A DNA stretch of 39,481 nt from Kitasatospora aureofaciens (lineage in GTDB: Bacteria > Actinomycetota > Actinomycetes > Streptomycetales > Streptomycetaceae): the NCBI RefSeq assembly GCF_019192735.1, contig NZ_JAHTKP010000066.1:1-39481 (forward strand). The letters run 5' to 3'. Shown here one piece after another: positions 1-8,737 of the stretch. The notes beneath the pieces were generated by a model. It was not told the origin of the DNA. It made no database searches and saw only the letters and a list, made by a program, of their open reading frames with translations. The stretch's first letter is position 1; the number at the start of each line of letters is the position of its first letter. Both the position numbers and the translations under genes were made by a program.

Positions 1-291
1 CACCGGCCGCACCCGCGCCGGTGCGGCGGGGGCGGGCGCGGCCGGAGCAGCAGCGGCGGGCGCGGGGGCAGCGGCAGGGGTCGGCGTGGGGCCGGCCTGG
101 GTCGCGGCCTGGGTCACTGGGGTCACCTCGGTACCGGGCTTGTAGTCGGCGAAAAAGTCCCACCAGGCTCGGTCGACCGAGTTCGGGTCCTGGAGGTACT
201 GCTGGTAGATCTCGTCGACGAGCCACTCATTGGGGCCGAAGCCAGTGGAGCTTGCCGAGCTGTTGGGGGTTTCAGGGGACTGTGGCGACAC
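1..291 (-). CDS. kgd: Multifunctional 2-oxoglutarate dehydrogenase/decarboxylase, N-terminal part
   Basis: This is the first 97 codons of the actinobacterial multifunctional E1 component of the 2-oxoglutarate dehydrogenase complex (KGD/SucA), which oxidatively decarboxylates 2-oxoglutarate in the TCA cycle in the cytoplasm. The visible protein begins MSPQSPETPNSS and carries the family hallmark GPNEWLVDEIYQQYL followed by DPNSVDRAWWDFFADYKPG, the short E1 N-terminal helix. It then enters the Ala/Pro-rich linker that leads to the fused E2-like acyltransferase domain. The gene runs off the left edge, so the ThDP-binding and catalytic parts are not seen. The GTG start at 291 is preceded by GAAGAGGG about 11 bases upstream. 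It lies downstream of the kinase and response-regulator pair on the same strand but is separated from it by 309 bases, so it probably has its own promoter. Confidence 0.93.
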   Translation of the reverse strand, partial: MSPQSPETPNSSASSTGFGPNEWLVDEIYQQYLQDPNSVDRAWWDFFADYKPGTEVTPVTQAATQAGPTPTPAAAPAPAAAAPAAPAPAAPARVRPV

Positions 292-600
292 GGCGGCAAC
301 CGCCCTCTTCCGCTTCCTTTTGGGATGTTTGGACAGCGGGGATTAAGGCTACGCCCCTGACCAGTGATCGCGCAGTCCCCGGGGCTCAGGCGTCGCCCAG
401 ATCACAGTCCTGACCTGCAGTTTGGCTGAAAATGTGCGTTAGAAAGCCGCATCTGAGGGGAAGCGATCAGGGCCGATCGGCCACGATATCCGGATGAAAC
501 CGGACAAACCCCCGGCCGAATCTTCGAACGATCTTCGTGTACGTCTGTGTCGGATCTGTGACACAAGTCCCGTTGCGAACCTCTGGACGATCCCACGAAA
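292..600. other. Intergenic region between kgd and the histidine kinase gene
   Basis: This is 309 bases without a gene, downstream of the kinase and upstream of kgd, both on the minus strand. It must hold the kgd promoter, but no convincing -35/-10 pair could be fixed. A 12-base perfect palindrome, GGCCGATCGGCC, lies at 471-482. A TGTC-N8-GACA pair lies near 547-562. No RNA gene was seen. Confidence 0.5.
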
Positions 601-1731
601 TCACCGCTGGCCGGGCAGCCGGACCTCGATCCGGCAACCCCGCGGGGACTCCGCGACCGCGATCCGCCCGCCGTGCAGGTCCACCGCCCAGCGGGCGATG
701 GCCAGGCCCAGTCCGGTGCCGCCGTCCGAGCCCGGGCCCTGGGCGGTCGCGGTGCCGGCCCGGCTGAAGCGTTCGAAGACCCGGCTGCGGTCGGCCGGCG
801 GGATGCCCGGGCCCTCGTCCTCGACCTCCAGTAGGAGGCCGCCGGGCTCGCCGTCGGGGCGCGCACGGACCGTCACGGTGCCGCCGGGCGGGGAGTGCTT
901 GCAGGCGTTGTCGACCAGGTTGGCGACCACCTGGTGGAGCCGCTCGGGGTCCGCGATGCCGGTCAGGCCAGCCGGGCTGACCTCCAGCGCCAGCCGGACG
1001 TCCCCGCGGCGGGAGAACGCCCCGCCCGCCGTCGCGCCGTCCACGGTGACCCCGCGCAGCACGCCGTCCAGGAACTCGCGCACCTCGAAGGGGCGGGCGT
1101 CCAGGTCGACCACGCCGTCGTCGATCTTGGACAGGTCGAGCAGGTGGGTGACCAGGCGGCCGAGCCGCTCGGTCTGCTCCAGCGCGGCCCCCAGGGTCGC
1201 CGGATTGGGCTGGACGACGCCGTCGACGACGTTCTCCAGCACGGCGCGCAGCGCGGCGATGGGCGTGCGCAGCTCGTGCGAGACGTTGGCGACCAGCTCG
1301 CGGCGGTGCCGGTCGGCGGCCCCCAGGTCGGCCGCCATCTGGTTGAAGGCGGCGGCCAGCTCGCCGATCTCGTCGCGCGAGTTCACCTCGACCCGGCGGC
1401 TGTAGTCGCCGGAGGCCATCGCGCGGGCGGCGGCGGTCATCTCGCGCAGGGGGGCGGTCAGCCCGTGCGCGAGGAACTGCATGAAGAGCAGCGACGCGAT
1501 CATCGAGAAGATCATGATGATGCGGATCTGGGTCTCTGACTTCATCGCCACGACGACCATGCCGGTGGCGAGAAAGACGGAGACGATCACGAGCAGGGCG
1601 AGCTTGCCCTTGATCGAGCGGACCGGGTCGAGCGGCCGGATGTCGGCCCAGACCCGGCGGGCGGCGCGAGCGGCGAGGGTCTGCGACCGCGTGCCGTCGG
1701 CGTCCCCGTTGCGTTGCTGTGGAAAGGTCAT
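601..1731 (-). CDS. Sensor histidine kinase with HAMP domain and minimal extracellular loop
   Basis: This is a 376-residue membrane sensor kinase, partner of the response regulator encoded just upstream. Two transmembrane segments (about residues 35-57 and 62-84) are separated by only a few residues (KSETQ). They are followed by a HAMP linker (LTAPLREMTAAARAMASGD), the dimerisation/phosphoacceptor box VSHELRTP with His152, and a HATPase_c domain. The ATPase domain has N-box VDNACKH, G1 DEGPGIP, F-box VFERFSR and G2 GGTGLGLAIA. The ATG at 1731 is preceded by AGGGG at a good distance; an upstream in-frame start lacks this. The lack of a periplasmic domain suggests it senses within or at the membrane, or through a partner protein. 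It is probably the equivalent of SCO5282, judged by the neighbourhood. The signal is unknown. Confidence 0.92.
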   Translation of the reverse strand: MTFPQQRNGDADGTRSQTLAARAARRVWADIRPLDPVRSIKGKLALLVIVSVFLATGMVVVAMKSETQIRIIMIFSMIASLLFMQFLAHGLTAPLREMTAAARAMASGDYSRRVEVNSRDEIGELAAAFNQMAADLGAADRHRRELVANVSHELRTPIAALRAVLENVVDGVVQPNPATLGAALEQTERLGRLVTHLLDLSKIDDGVVDLDARPFEVREFLDGVLRGVTVDGATAGGAFSRRGDVRLALEVSPAGLTGIADPERLHQVVANLVDNACKHSPPGGTVTVRARPDGEPGGLLLEVEDEGPGIPPADRSRVFERFSRAGTATAQGPGSDGGTGLGLAIARWAVDLHGGRIAVAESPRGCRIEVRLPGQR

Positions 1732-1809
1732 TGGTCCCCTGTGATCCCCCGCGGTGTGCACGGCGGTTCGGGACACGGGCCCCCCGGAGGCCCGATGCCC
1801 GAGGCGCCG

Positions 1810-2556
1810 CTAGGAGAGCGGGGCCTCCAGCGCATAGCCCACGCCGTGGACGGTGCGGATCCAGCTGGCGCCGATCTTCCGGCGCAGCGCCTTGACGTGG
1901 CTGTCCACGGTGCGGGTGCCGGACGCGTCGGTCCAGTCCCACACCTCGGCCAGCAGCTGCTCGCGGGTCAGCACGGCGCGCGGCTGCGCGGCCAGGCAGG
2001 CGAGCAGGTCGAACTCGGTCGGCGTCAGGTGGACGTCGCCCGAGGCGAGCCGGACCCGGCGCTGCACGTGGTCGATCTCCAGCTCGCCGAAGCGCAGCGA
2101 GCCGAGCGCGGGCGTGCGGGCGGCCTGCTGGGCGCGCTCGACGCGGCGCAGCAGCACGTTGACCCGGGCGGCCAGTTCGCGCATGGAGAACGGTTTGGTC
2201 ATGTAGTCGTCCGCGCCCACGCCGAGGCCGACCAGCAGGTCCGTCTCGTCGTCTCGCGCGGTCAGCATGAGTACCGGTACCGGGCGCTGGGCCTGGATCC
2301 GTCGGCACACTTCCAGGCCGTCGAAGCCGGGCAGCATGATGTCGAGGACCACCAGGTCCGGCTGCCAGGTGTGGAAGCCGTCGACCGCGCCGGGGCCGTC
2401 GTGGGCCACGGCGACCTTGAAGCCTTCCGCGCCCAGCCGGGCCGCGATCGACTCCGCGATCGTGGGTTCGTCCTCCACCACCAGCACTCTGCGTTGGCTG
2501 CTCACCGTGCCGCCGCTGCTGTTGGTGTTGTCCTGCTGAATTTCTGTCACGGTCAC
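1810..2556 (-). CDS. OmpR/PhoB-family response regulator
   Basis: This is a 248-residue DNA-binding response regulator. The N-terminal receiver domain shows the acidic pair in VVEDEP, the phosphoacceptor Asp72 in VVLDIMLPG, the Thr of LMLTARDD and the Lys of MTKPFS. The C-terminal winged-helix (trans_reg_C) domain has LTPTEFDLLACLA, REQLLAEVW and the recognition-helix region RTVDSHVKALRRKIG, ending IRTVHGVGYALE. The GTG at 2556 (MTVTEIQ) was chosen because it gives the usual OmpR-family length and the region before it has no conserved protein. It is 78 bases upstream of the kinase gene on the same strand, so the two form an operon, with the regulator first. It probably corresponds to SCO5283. 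A candidate promoter and a palindrome lie upstream, and a direct repeat typical of this regulator class lies in front of the divergent rhomboid-like gene. Confidence 0.93.
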   Translation of the reverse strand: MTVTEIQQDNTNSSGGTVSSQRRVLVVEDEPTIAESIAARLGAEGFKVAVAHDGPGAVDGFHTWQPDLVVLDIMLPGFDGLEVCRRIQAQRPVPVLMLTARDDETDLLVGLGVGADDYMTKPFSMRELAARVNVLLRRVERAQQAARTPALGSLRFGELEIDHVQRRVRLASGDVHLTPTEFDLLACLAAQPRAVLTREQLLAEVWDWTDASGTRTVDSHVKALRRKIGASWIRTVHGVGYALEAPLS

Positions 2557-2790
2557 GCCACCGCCCCCAGGGCTGCGGGCCGGCCACCTGTGGGGATGGC
2601 GGGGCTCCGCTCGTAGTCTTGTTCCGTCGTGGACTGTGCCGGGTCCGCCGTCCCGTCGCGCGCGGATCGGAGGGCGGAGGTCGGCCACCCGCTTCTCCCG
2701 CGCACTTCGCAGCGTACGGACCGCGGCTGCCTCCCGGCAGGTGGACCGGTTGTTTCCGGCCCGTGGGCCGGTTGTCGGCCCGCTCTCGGA

Positions 2791-2806
2791 CCCACTCACG
2801 AGTGGG
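2791..2806. promoter_or_regulatory. Perfect palindrome in the leader of the two-component operon
   Basis: CCCACTC-AC-GAGTGGG is a 16-base perfect inverted repeat. It lies about 12 bases downstream of the candidate -10 of the minus-strand promoter at 2818-2846, in the position of an early-transcript hairpin or an operator. The binding protein is unknown. Confidence 0.45.
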
Positions 2807-2817
2807 CACGGGCCGAT

Positions 2818-2846
2818 ACCTTACCCGGCGAATTTTCACTGCGTAA
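2818..2846 (-). promoter_or_regulatory. Candidate promoter of the response regulator/kinase operon
   Basis: On the minus strand a TTACGC hexamer (2846-2841) is followed after exactly 17 bases by TAAGGT (2823-2818). The -10 fits the TANNNT pattern; the -35 is weak. The regulator start is about 260 bases downstream. This is inference only. Confidence 0.35.
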
Positions 2847-2974
2847 CGGTACGTATGCAGTCGATTTGATGCCAAGTCGCCGGTCAGAGCCGCTACTGAC
2901 GGGTCAAGCGGGAGAAGGTATGGACCAATGCGGGAATCCGGCCGGGCGCCCGGTTCCTCGTTCTTCACGGGCTT

Positions 2975-2996
2975 TTCTCAGCTGGTTCTCAGAACC
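2975..2996. promoter_or_regulatory. TTCTCAG direct repeat, candidate response-regulator box
   Basis: Two perfect TTCTCAG heptamers (2975-2981 and 2986-2992) are spaced 11 bases start to start, the one-helical-turn spacing of OmpR/PhoB-family operators. The second copy is also half of a perfect palindrome, GGTTCT-C-AGAACC (2984-2996). The site lies between the genes for an OmpR-family regulator and a divergent membrane protein, so the regulator at 1810-2556 is the obvious candidate to bind it. Confidence 0.45.
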
Positions 2997-3106
2997 TCGA
3001 CGTACCGTGATCACGACAACGCCCCGCCGGGTGGGATTTCCGGCGTGCGCCGGTACGTTGGGCACCAGGCGAGAGCCGGTGGCTGCGGGCGTGGAGCGGA
3101 GGCGGC

Positions 3107-3919
3107 ATGGCGGGACTGCGGCGGGGTGCCGGACCGGGCGGATCGCGCCCGTTGCCGTACGCCGGGCCGCCTGCCGGGCCGCCGTTCGGGATGCTCAGGT
3201 TCGGGCTGCGCACCGGGGTGACCGAGTGGCTGCTGGCGCGCGTGCCGACGCCGCGGCGCAACCCTTTCGCGTTCGGTTATCTCGCCGTGGTGGGCGCCAC
3301 CACAGCCTTTGGCAAACTTGCCAATCCGGATCTTGTCCTGCGGCTGCAGGAGGCCTCCAGTTCCGACGGTCACAATCTTTTGCACCACCCTTTGCGGGCG
3401 TTGCTGCTCAGTGGTTTCTGGGTGGCCGGCGAGGTGTGGATGCCGTACCTGTGGGGATTCGCCTTCACCGTCGCGCCGCTGGAGCGCCGGGTCGGCTCCC
3501 GGCGGGCGGCGGCCGTCTTCGCGATCGGGCACGTCACGGCCACGCTGCTGTCCCAGGCGGTGGTGATCACCGCCGTGGAGGCCGGGCGGCTGGAGTCCGC
3601 GGCGATGGACTACCTGGACATCGGCGTCAGCTACGGCGTGCTGGCCAGCCTCGGCGCGCTGGCCGGGCTGCTGTCCTGGCGCGGCCGGCTGCTGGCGCTC
3701 GGCTCCGCCGCGACACTGATCGCCGAGCAGATCGCCACCGAGAACGACCTGGTCACCGCGGTGGGCCACCCGGCAGCGGTGCTCACCGGGGTGGCGCTGT
3801 GGCGCTGGCTGCGCCGCGGCCCCGGGCGGCCGCTGCGGTCGCGCCGCGCCGAGGTGCCGGCGGCCGGTTCCGCGTCCGCGCCCTCGCCCGGGGGTGCCCC
3901 CGTGCTGGACGCCCGCTGA
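3107..3919 (+). CDS. Rhomboid-like integral membrane protein
   Basis: This is a 270-residue polytopic membrane protein with about six hydrophobic segments (about residues 50-67, 98-118, 128-150, 170-190, 193-210, 217-234) and a disordered Ala/Pro/Arg-rich C-terminus. Features resembling rhomboid intramembrane proteases are a His-rich segment after the first helix (His89, His93, His94), a Ser in GVSYG (Ser175) where rhomboids have GxSG, and a His in VGHPAAVLTG (His221) in the last helix. The motifs are not canonical, so proteolytic activity is an inference. The ATG at 3107 has GGAGG six bases upstream. It is divergent from the two-component operon and just upstream of lon; the same neighbour order occurs in other streptomycetes. 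Function unknown. Confidence 0.8.
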   Translation: MAGLRRGAGPGGSRPLPYAGPPAGPPFGMLRFGLRTGVTEWLLARVPTPRRNPFAFGYLAVVGATTAFGKLANPDLVLRLQEASSSDGHNLLHHPLRALLLSGFWVAGEVWMPYLWGFAFTVAPLERRVGSRRAAAVFAIGHVTATLLSQAVVITAVEAGRLESAAMDYLDIGVSYGVLASLGALAGLLSWRGRLLALGSAATLIAEQIATENDLVTAVGHPAAVLTGVALWRWLRRGPGRPLRSRRAEVPAAGSASAPSPGGAPVLDAR

Positions 3920-3961
3920 CTCGTCCGAGTGACTTTTGACGGCCCCATCTGCGGGCTTCCC

Positions 3962-3979
3962 TGTTCGCTCATGGCGAAC
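3962..3979. promoter_or_regulatory. ClgR-type box upstream of lon
   Basis: TGTTCGCTCATGGCGAAC matches, at all positions, the actinobacterial ClgR consensus WNNWCGCYNANRGCGWWS as I remember it. ClgR is known as an activator of clp and lon genes in Streptomyces. It lies 73 bases upstream of the lon start. A TTGACG hexamer at 3936-3941 may be a -35 element for a promoter overlapping the box. Confidence 0.75.
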
Positions 3980-4010
3980 GCGAGCCGGGGAACATCCGGC
4001 GCCCGCCAGG

Positions 4011-4031
4011 CCTTAGTCAGGTCGACTCAAG
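4011..4031. promoter_or_regulatory. HAIR element (HspR operator) upstream of lon
   Basis: The HspR inverted repeat HAIR is CTTGAGT-N7-ACTCAAG. Here the right half ACTCAAG (4025-4031) is perfect. At exactly the seven-base spacing the left half is CCTTAGT (4011-4017), with five of seven matching. HspR is a known heat-shock repressor of lon in Streptomyces. The element lies 21 bases before the start codon. Confidence 0.75.
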
Positions 4032-4052
4032 TTCACTGACTGGGGAGAGATC

Positions 4053-6473
<2,421 letters not shown>

Positions 6474-6487
6474 CAGCGGCTCAGGGA

Positions 6488-6518
6488 CCCGGTGGAGCAG
6501 GAGGGCTGCTCCACCGGG
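6488..6518 (+). terminator. Terminator after lon
   Basis: A perfect 13-base stem, CCCGGTGGAGCAG (6488-6500) with CTGCTCCACCGGG (6506-6518), has a GAGGG loop and lies 14 bases after the lon stop codon. There is no U tract, as is usual in streptomycetes. Confidence 0.85.
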
Positions 6519-6621
6519 CCCCGCCATGTGGCACCTGCGGCACCGGGGCACGACCACCGGCGTGCTGCGGATTTGCGCCGAGTGACGGAGGGAGCGGCGC
6601 CTTGCGTGCGAGACTGCGGAG

Positions 6622-7185
6622 ATGCCGTCCCCCACTCAGCGTGTCCTGGCCCGGGTACCGGCCCGGCTGCGTCCGTTCCTGGTGCGGCACCGCAGGCTGG
6701 TGAAGTTCCTGCTGGTCGGCGGCACCTGTTTCGCGCTGACCACGGTGATCAACTTCGAGCTGAAGTTCACCGTCCTGGAGCACAAGCCGGTGGTCGCGCT
6801 GACCATCGCGACCGTGATCGCCACCGTCGTCTCCTACGTGCTGAACCGCCGCTGGGCCTTCCGGGCCGGCGGGCGGCAACGGGAGGCGGTGCTGTTCCTC
6901 CTGGTCAGCGCAGTGGCGATCGGCGTCAACGACGTGCCGCTGGCGATCTCGCGGTACGTCCTGGACCTGCGCGAGCCGTTCGTCAGCTCCTTCACCCAGG
7001 AGATCGCGGACTTCCTCAGCGGGATGATCGTCGGCACCTTCGTCGCCATGCTGTTCCGCTTCTGGGCGATGCAGCGGTGGGTCTTCACCCGGCTCGCCGA
7101 GCCCTCCGCCACCGCGGCGCAACCGCCGCCCCAACCCGGTTACGCTGCACACGAGACGCCCGGGGAGACGCCCAGGGCGTGGTGA
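6622..7185 (+). CDS. GtrA-family membrane protein
   Basis: This is a 187-residue protein with four predicted transmembrane helices and the GtrA-family pattern: RHRRLVKFLLVGGTCFALTT at the first helix, then SYVLNRRWAFRAGG between helices two and three, and RFWAMQRWVFTR at the end of helix four. GtrA-like proteins are thought to help move or anchor polyprenyl-linked sugars in cell-envelope polysaccharide synthesis; this copy has no glycosyltransferase next to it. The ATG at 6622 is closely preceded by GGAG, a rather short spacing. Its TGA stop overlaps a GTG (GTGA at 7182-7185) that opens the chain of micro-ORFs leading to the ROK regulator, so the genes may be translationally linked. Confidence 0.88.
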   Translation: MPSPTQRVLARVPARLRPFLVRHRRLVKFLLVGGTCFALTTVINFELKFTVLEHKPVVALTIATVIATVVSYVLNRRWAFRAGGRQREAVLFLLVSAVAIGVNDVPLAISRYVLDLREPFVSSFTQEIADFLSGMIVGTFVAMLFRFWAMQRWVFTRLAEPSATAAQPPPQPGYAAHETPGETPRAW

Positions 7186-7250
7186 GCGACGTGAGCTCAT
7201 CACTGAGAGGTGGGCAGCGCAATGAGCGCGCGGAGCGGGCTCATCATTGA
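7182..7250 (+). CDS. Possible 22-residue micro-ORF overlapping the gtrA stop
   Basis: GTG at 7182 overlaps the gtrA stop (GTGA). The frame reads MSDVSSSLRGGQRNERAERA and two His, then stops at 7248-7250. The DNA GTGAGC...CTCATCACTGAGAGGTGGG resembles the first half of the downstream 77-base repeats (ATGAGC...CTCATCATTGAGAGGTGCG), so this looks like a degenerate, shortened copy of the unit. Translation is not shown. Confidence 0.35.
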   Translation: MSDVSSSLRGGQRNERAERAHH

Positions 7251-7302
7251 GAGGTGCGCGTTGCGCGAAGCGCCTGCCGAGCGGAGCGAGGTGGGCGCAT
7301 GA
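7222..7302 (+). CDS. Micro-ORF 1 of the 77-bp array (26 residues)
   Basis: ATG at 7222 starts a 26-residue frame beginning MSARSGLIIERCALREAP and ending AERSEVGA, with its TGA at 7300-7302 overlapping the next ATG (ATGA, 7299-7302). AGAGGTGGG lies upstream as a possible ribosome binding site. It is a recognisable relative of the micro-ORF in front of lysA (33228-33305). Function unknown, and expression is inferred only from the layout. Confidence 0.5.
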   Translation: MSARSGLIIERCALREAPAERSEVGA

Positions 7303-7379
7303 GCGCGCGGAGCGGGCTCATCATTGAGAGGTGCGCGTTGCGCGAAGCGTCTGCCGAGCGGAGCGAGGTGGGCGCATGA
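7299..7379 (+). CDS. Micro-ORF 2 of the 77-bp array (26 residues)
   Basis: This is the second copy, identical to the first except that Pro18 becomes Ser because of the only base change in the array. It is preceded by GAGGTGG at 7289-7295 and linked by ATGA overlaps to copies 1 and 3. Confidence 0.5.
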   Translation: MSARSGLIIERCALREASAERSEVGA

Positions 7380-7456
7380 GCGCGCGGAGCGGGCTCATCA
7401 TTGAGAGGTGCGCGTTGCGCGAAGCGCCTGCCGAGCGGAGCGAGGTGGGCGCATGA
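7376..7456 (+). CDS. Micro-ORF 3 of the 77-bp array, overlapping the ROK start
   Basis: This is the third copy, identical in sequence to the first. Its TGA (7454-7456) overlaps the ATG of the ROK regulator (7453-7455), so ribosomes ending here could restart on the regulator. This makes the array a translational antechamber of the regulator gene. Confidence 0.5.
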   Translation: MSARSGLIIERCALREAPAERSEVGA

Positions 7457-8676
7457 GCGCGATGCGCGAGCCGGAAGTCCGGACCGGGCCCGCCAGCCAG
7501 CAGGGGATGCGCCGGGCCAACCTGGCGCTGGTGCTCGGCGTGATCGCGCGCGCCCCGCGCTCCCGTGCCGAGGTCGCCGCCGAGACCGGGCTGACCAGGG
7601 CGGCGGTCTCCTCGCTCGCCGAGGAGCTGATCGCCGGCGGCCTGGTGGTCGAGGAGGGCCCGGCCGCACCCAGCGGCAAGGTCGGCCGGCCCGGCACCGC
7701 GCTCGGCCTCAACCCGCGCGGGCCCGGCGGCCTGGGCGCCGAGATCGGCGTCGAGCACCTCGGCGCCTGCGTGGTGGATCTGCGCGGCGAGGTCCGGGCC
7801 TGGCGCCGCCAGGAGATCCGCAACCGCGGCCGCACGCCCGCCGCCGTCATGGCCGACCTGGCCGAACTGCTGCGCGGGGCCGTTGCCGAGGCGGGCCTGC
7901 GCCCGGCCGGACTGGCGCTCGCCGTGCCCGGCCTGGTCGGCAGCACCGGCGGGGTGCTCCAGCGGGCCGCCAACCTGGGCTGGGCGGACGTGCCGCTCGC
8001 GGCCGAGCTGCGCCTCGCCCTGCGCGCGGCCGGCGCGGAGGAGCTGGCCGAGCTGCCGGTCGACGCGGACAACGAGGCCAACCTCGGCGGGCTCGCCGAA
8101 CTCTGGCTGGGCGGCGGCCCGGACCACTTCCTGCACGTCTCCGCCGAGGCCGGTGTCGGCGCGGCGATCGTGGTCGGCGGACGGCTGCTGCGCGGGGCGC
8201 GCGGCTACGCGGGCGAGTTCGGCCACGTGCCGGTGCACCCGGACGGGCCGCGCTGCGCGTGCGGCGCACACGGCTGCCTGGAGCAGTACGCGGGGGAGGC
8301 GGCGGTGCTGCGCGCGGCCGGGCTGGAGGGCATCCGGGGCGACTGGGTGGCGCTGCTCGCCGAGCGCGCCGAGGCCGGGGACGCGGAGGTGCGTGAGGCG
8401 CTGGCCGGGGCCGGGGCGGCGCTGGGCATCGCGGCGTCCGGGGCGGTCAACCTGCTGGACCCGGCCGAGGTGGTGCTGGGCGGCGGCTACGCCCAGCTGG
8501 CGCCCTGGCTGCTGCCCGCCATGCGGGCCGAGCTGGCCGCCCGGGTGACCGTCCGGCCCTGGTCGGACGACCGGCTGACGGTCTCCCGGCTCGGCCGGCG
8601 CGGGCCGCTGCTGGGCGCCGCCGTCGGTGTGGTGCGCGCGATCATCGCGGATCCGGGCCGGTTGGCGGGCGCCTGA
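7453..8676 (+). CDS. ROK-family transcriptional regulator (NagC/XylR type)
   Basis: This is a 407-residue protein. An N-terminal winged helix-turn-helix (about residues 17-75: RANLALVLGVIARAPRSRAE, then TGLTRAAVSSLAEELIAGG) is followed by a ROK sugar-kinase-like domain with the motif GYAGEFGHVPV (His258) and the zinc-binding cluster CACGAHGC (Cys268, Cys270, Cys275) with Glu277. Such proteins are sugar-responsive repressors; the ligand cannot be told from the sequence. The ATG at 7453 (MSAMREPEV) was chosen over an upstream in-frame ATG because that upstream start would read through the repeat array, and GAGGTGG lies at the right distance. No sugar-uptake genes are adjacent, so its targets are probably elsewhere. 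Confidence 0.9.
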   Translation: MSAMREPEVRTGPASQQGMRRANLALVLGVIARAPRSRAEVAAETGLTRAAVSSLAEELIAGGLVVEEGPAAPSGKVGRPGTALGLNPRGPGGLGAEIGVEHLGACVVDLRGEVRAWRRQEIRNRGRTPAAVMADLAELLRGAVAEAGLRPAGLALAVPGLVGSTGGVLQRAANLGWADVPLAAELRLALRAAGAEELAELPVDADNEANLGGLAELWLGGGPDHFLHVSAEAGVGAAIVVGGRLLRGARGYAGEFGHVPVHPDGPRCACGAHGCLEQYAGEAAVLRAAGLEGIRGDWVALLAERAEAGDAEVREALAGAGAALGIAASGAVNLLDPAEVVLGGGYAQLAPWLLPAMRAELAARVTVRPWSDDRLTVSRLGRRGPLLGAAVGVVRAIIADPGRLAGA

Positions 8677-8682
8677 GAACGC

Positions 8683-8721
8683 CGGTGCCCCCGGCCGGGA
8701 AGAGGGGCTCTAGGGGCACCG
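8683..8721. terminator. Bidirectional terminator between ROK gene and DUF3533-like gene
   Basis: CGGTGCCCC (8683-8691) pairs with GGGGCACCG (8713-8721). It lies between two convergent genes, six bases after the ROK stop and 16 before the opposing stop. Confidence 0.75.
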
Positions 8722-8737
8722 CAGCTCACGTGGTGGC

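Larger units (their letters stand above)
2557..3106. other. Divergent regulatory region between response regulator and rhomboid-like gene
   Basis: This is a 550-base gene-free region between divergently transcribed genes. It holds a candidate promoter for the two-component operon, a perfect palindrome just downstream of that promoter, and a pair of TTCTCAG direct repeats nearer the rhomboid-like gene. These are listed separately. No coding pattern is convincing here on either strand. Confidence 0.6.
7222..7452 (+). repeat. Three tandem 77-bp repeats ending at the ROK start codon
   Basis: Three head-to-tail copies lie at 7222-7298, 7299-7375 and 7376-7452. The copies are identical except for one C-to-T change in unit 2. 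Each starts ATGAGCGCG and ends GAGGTGGGCGC. The ROK gene starts with the same ATGAGCGCG exactly where a fourth copy would begin. Each unit contains the inverted repeat ATGAGC-N11-GCTCAT. The period of 77 is not a multiple of three, so the frame shifts by one base per unit, which is what creates the ATGA overlaps. Confidence 0.95.

Noticed and set aside
467..2968. Very long open frame on the minus strand across the kinase and regulator genes
   Set aside because: It is an alternative frame of two real genes; its translation is a run of Arg, Pro and Gly with no domain, a normal effect of high GC.
7222..7452. CRISPR array or insertion-sequence ends
   Set aside because: The repeats are contiguous with no spacers, and there are no cas genes, transposase or target duplications.
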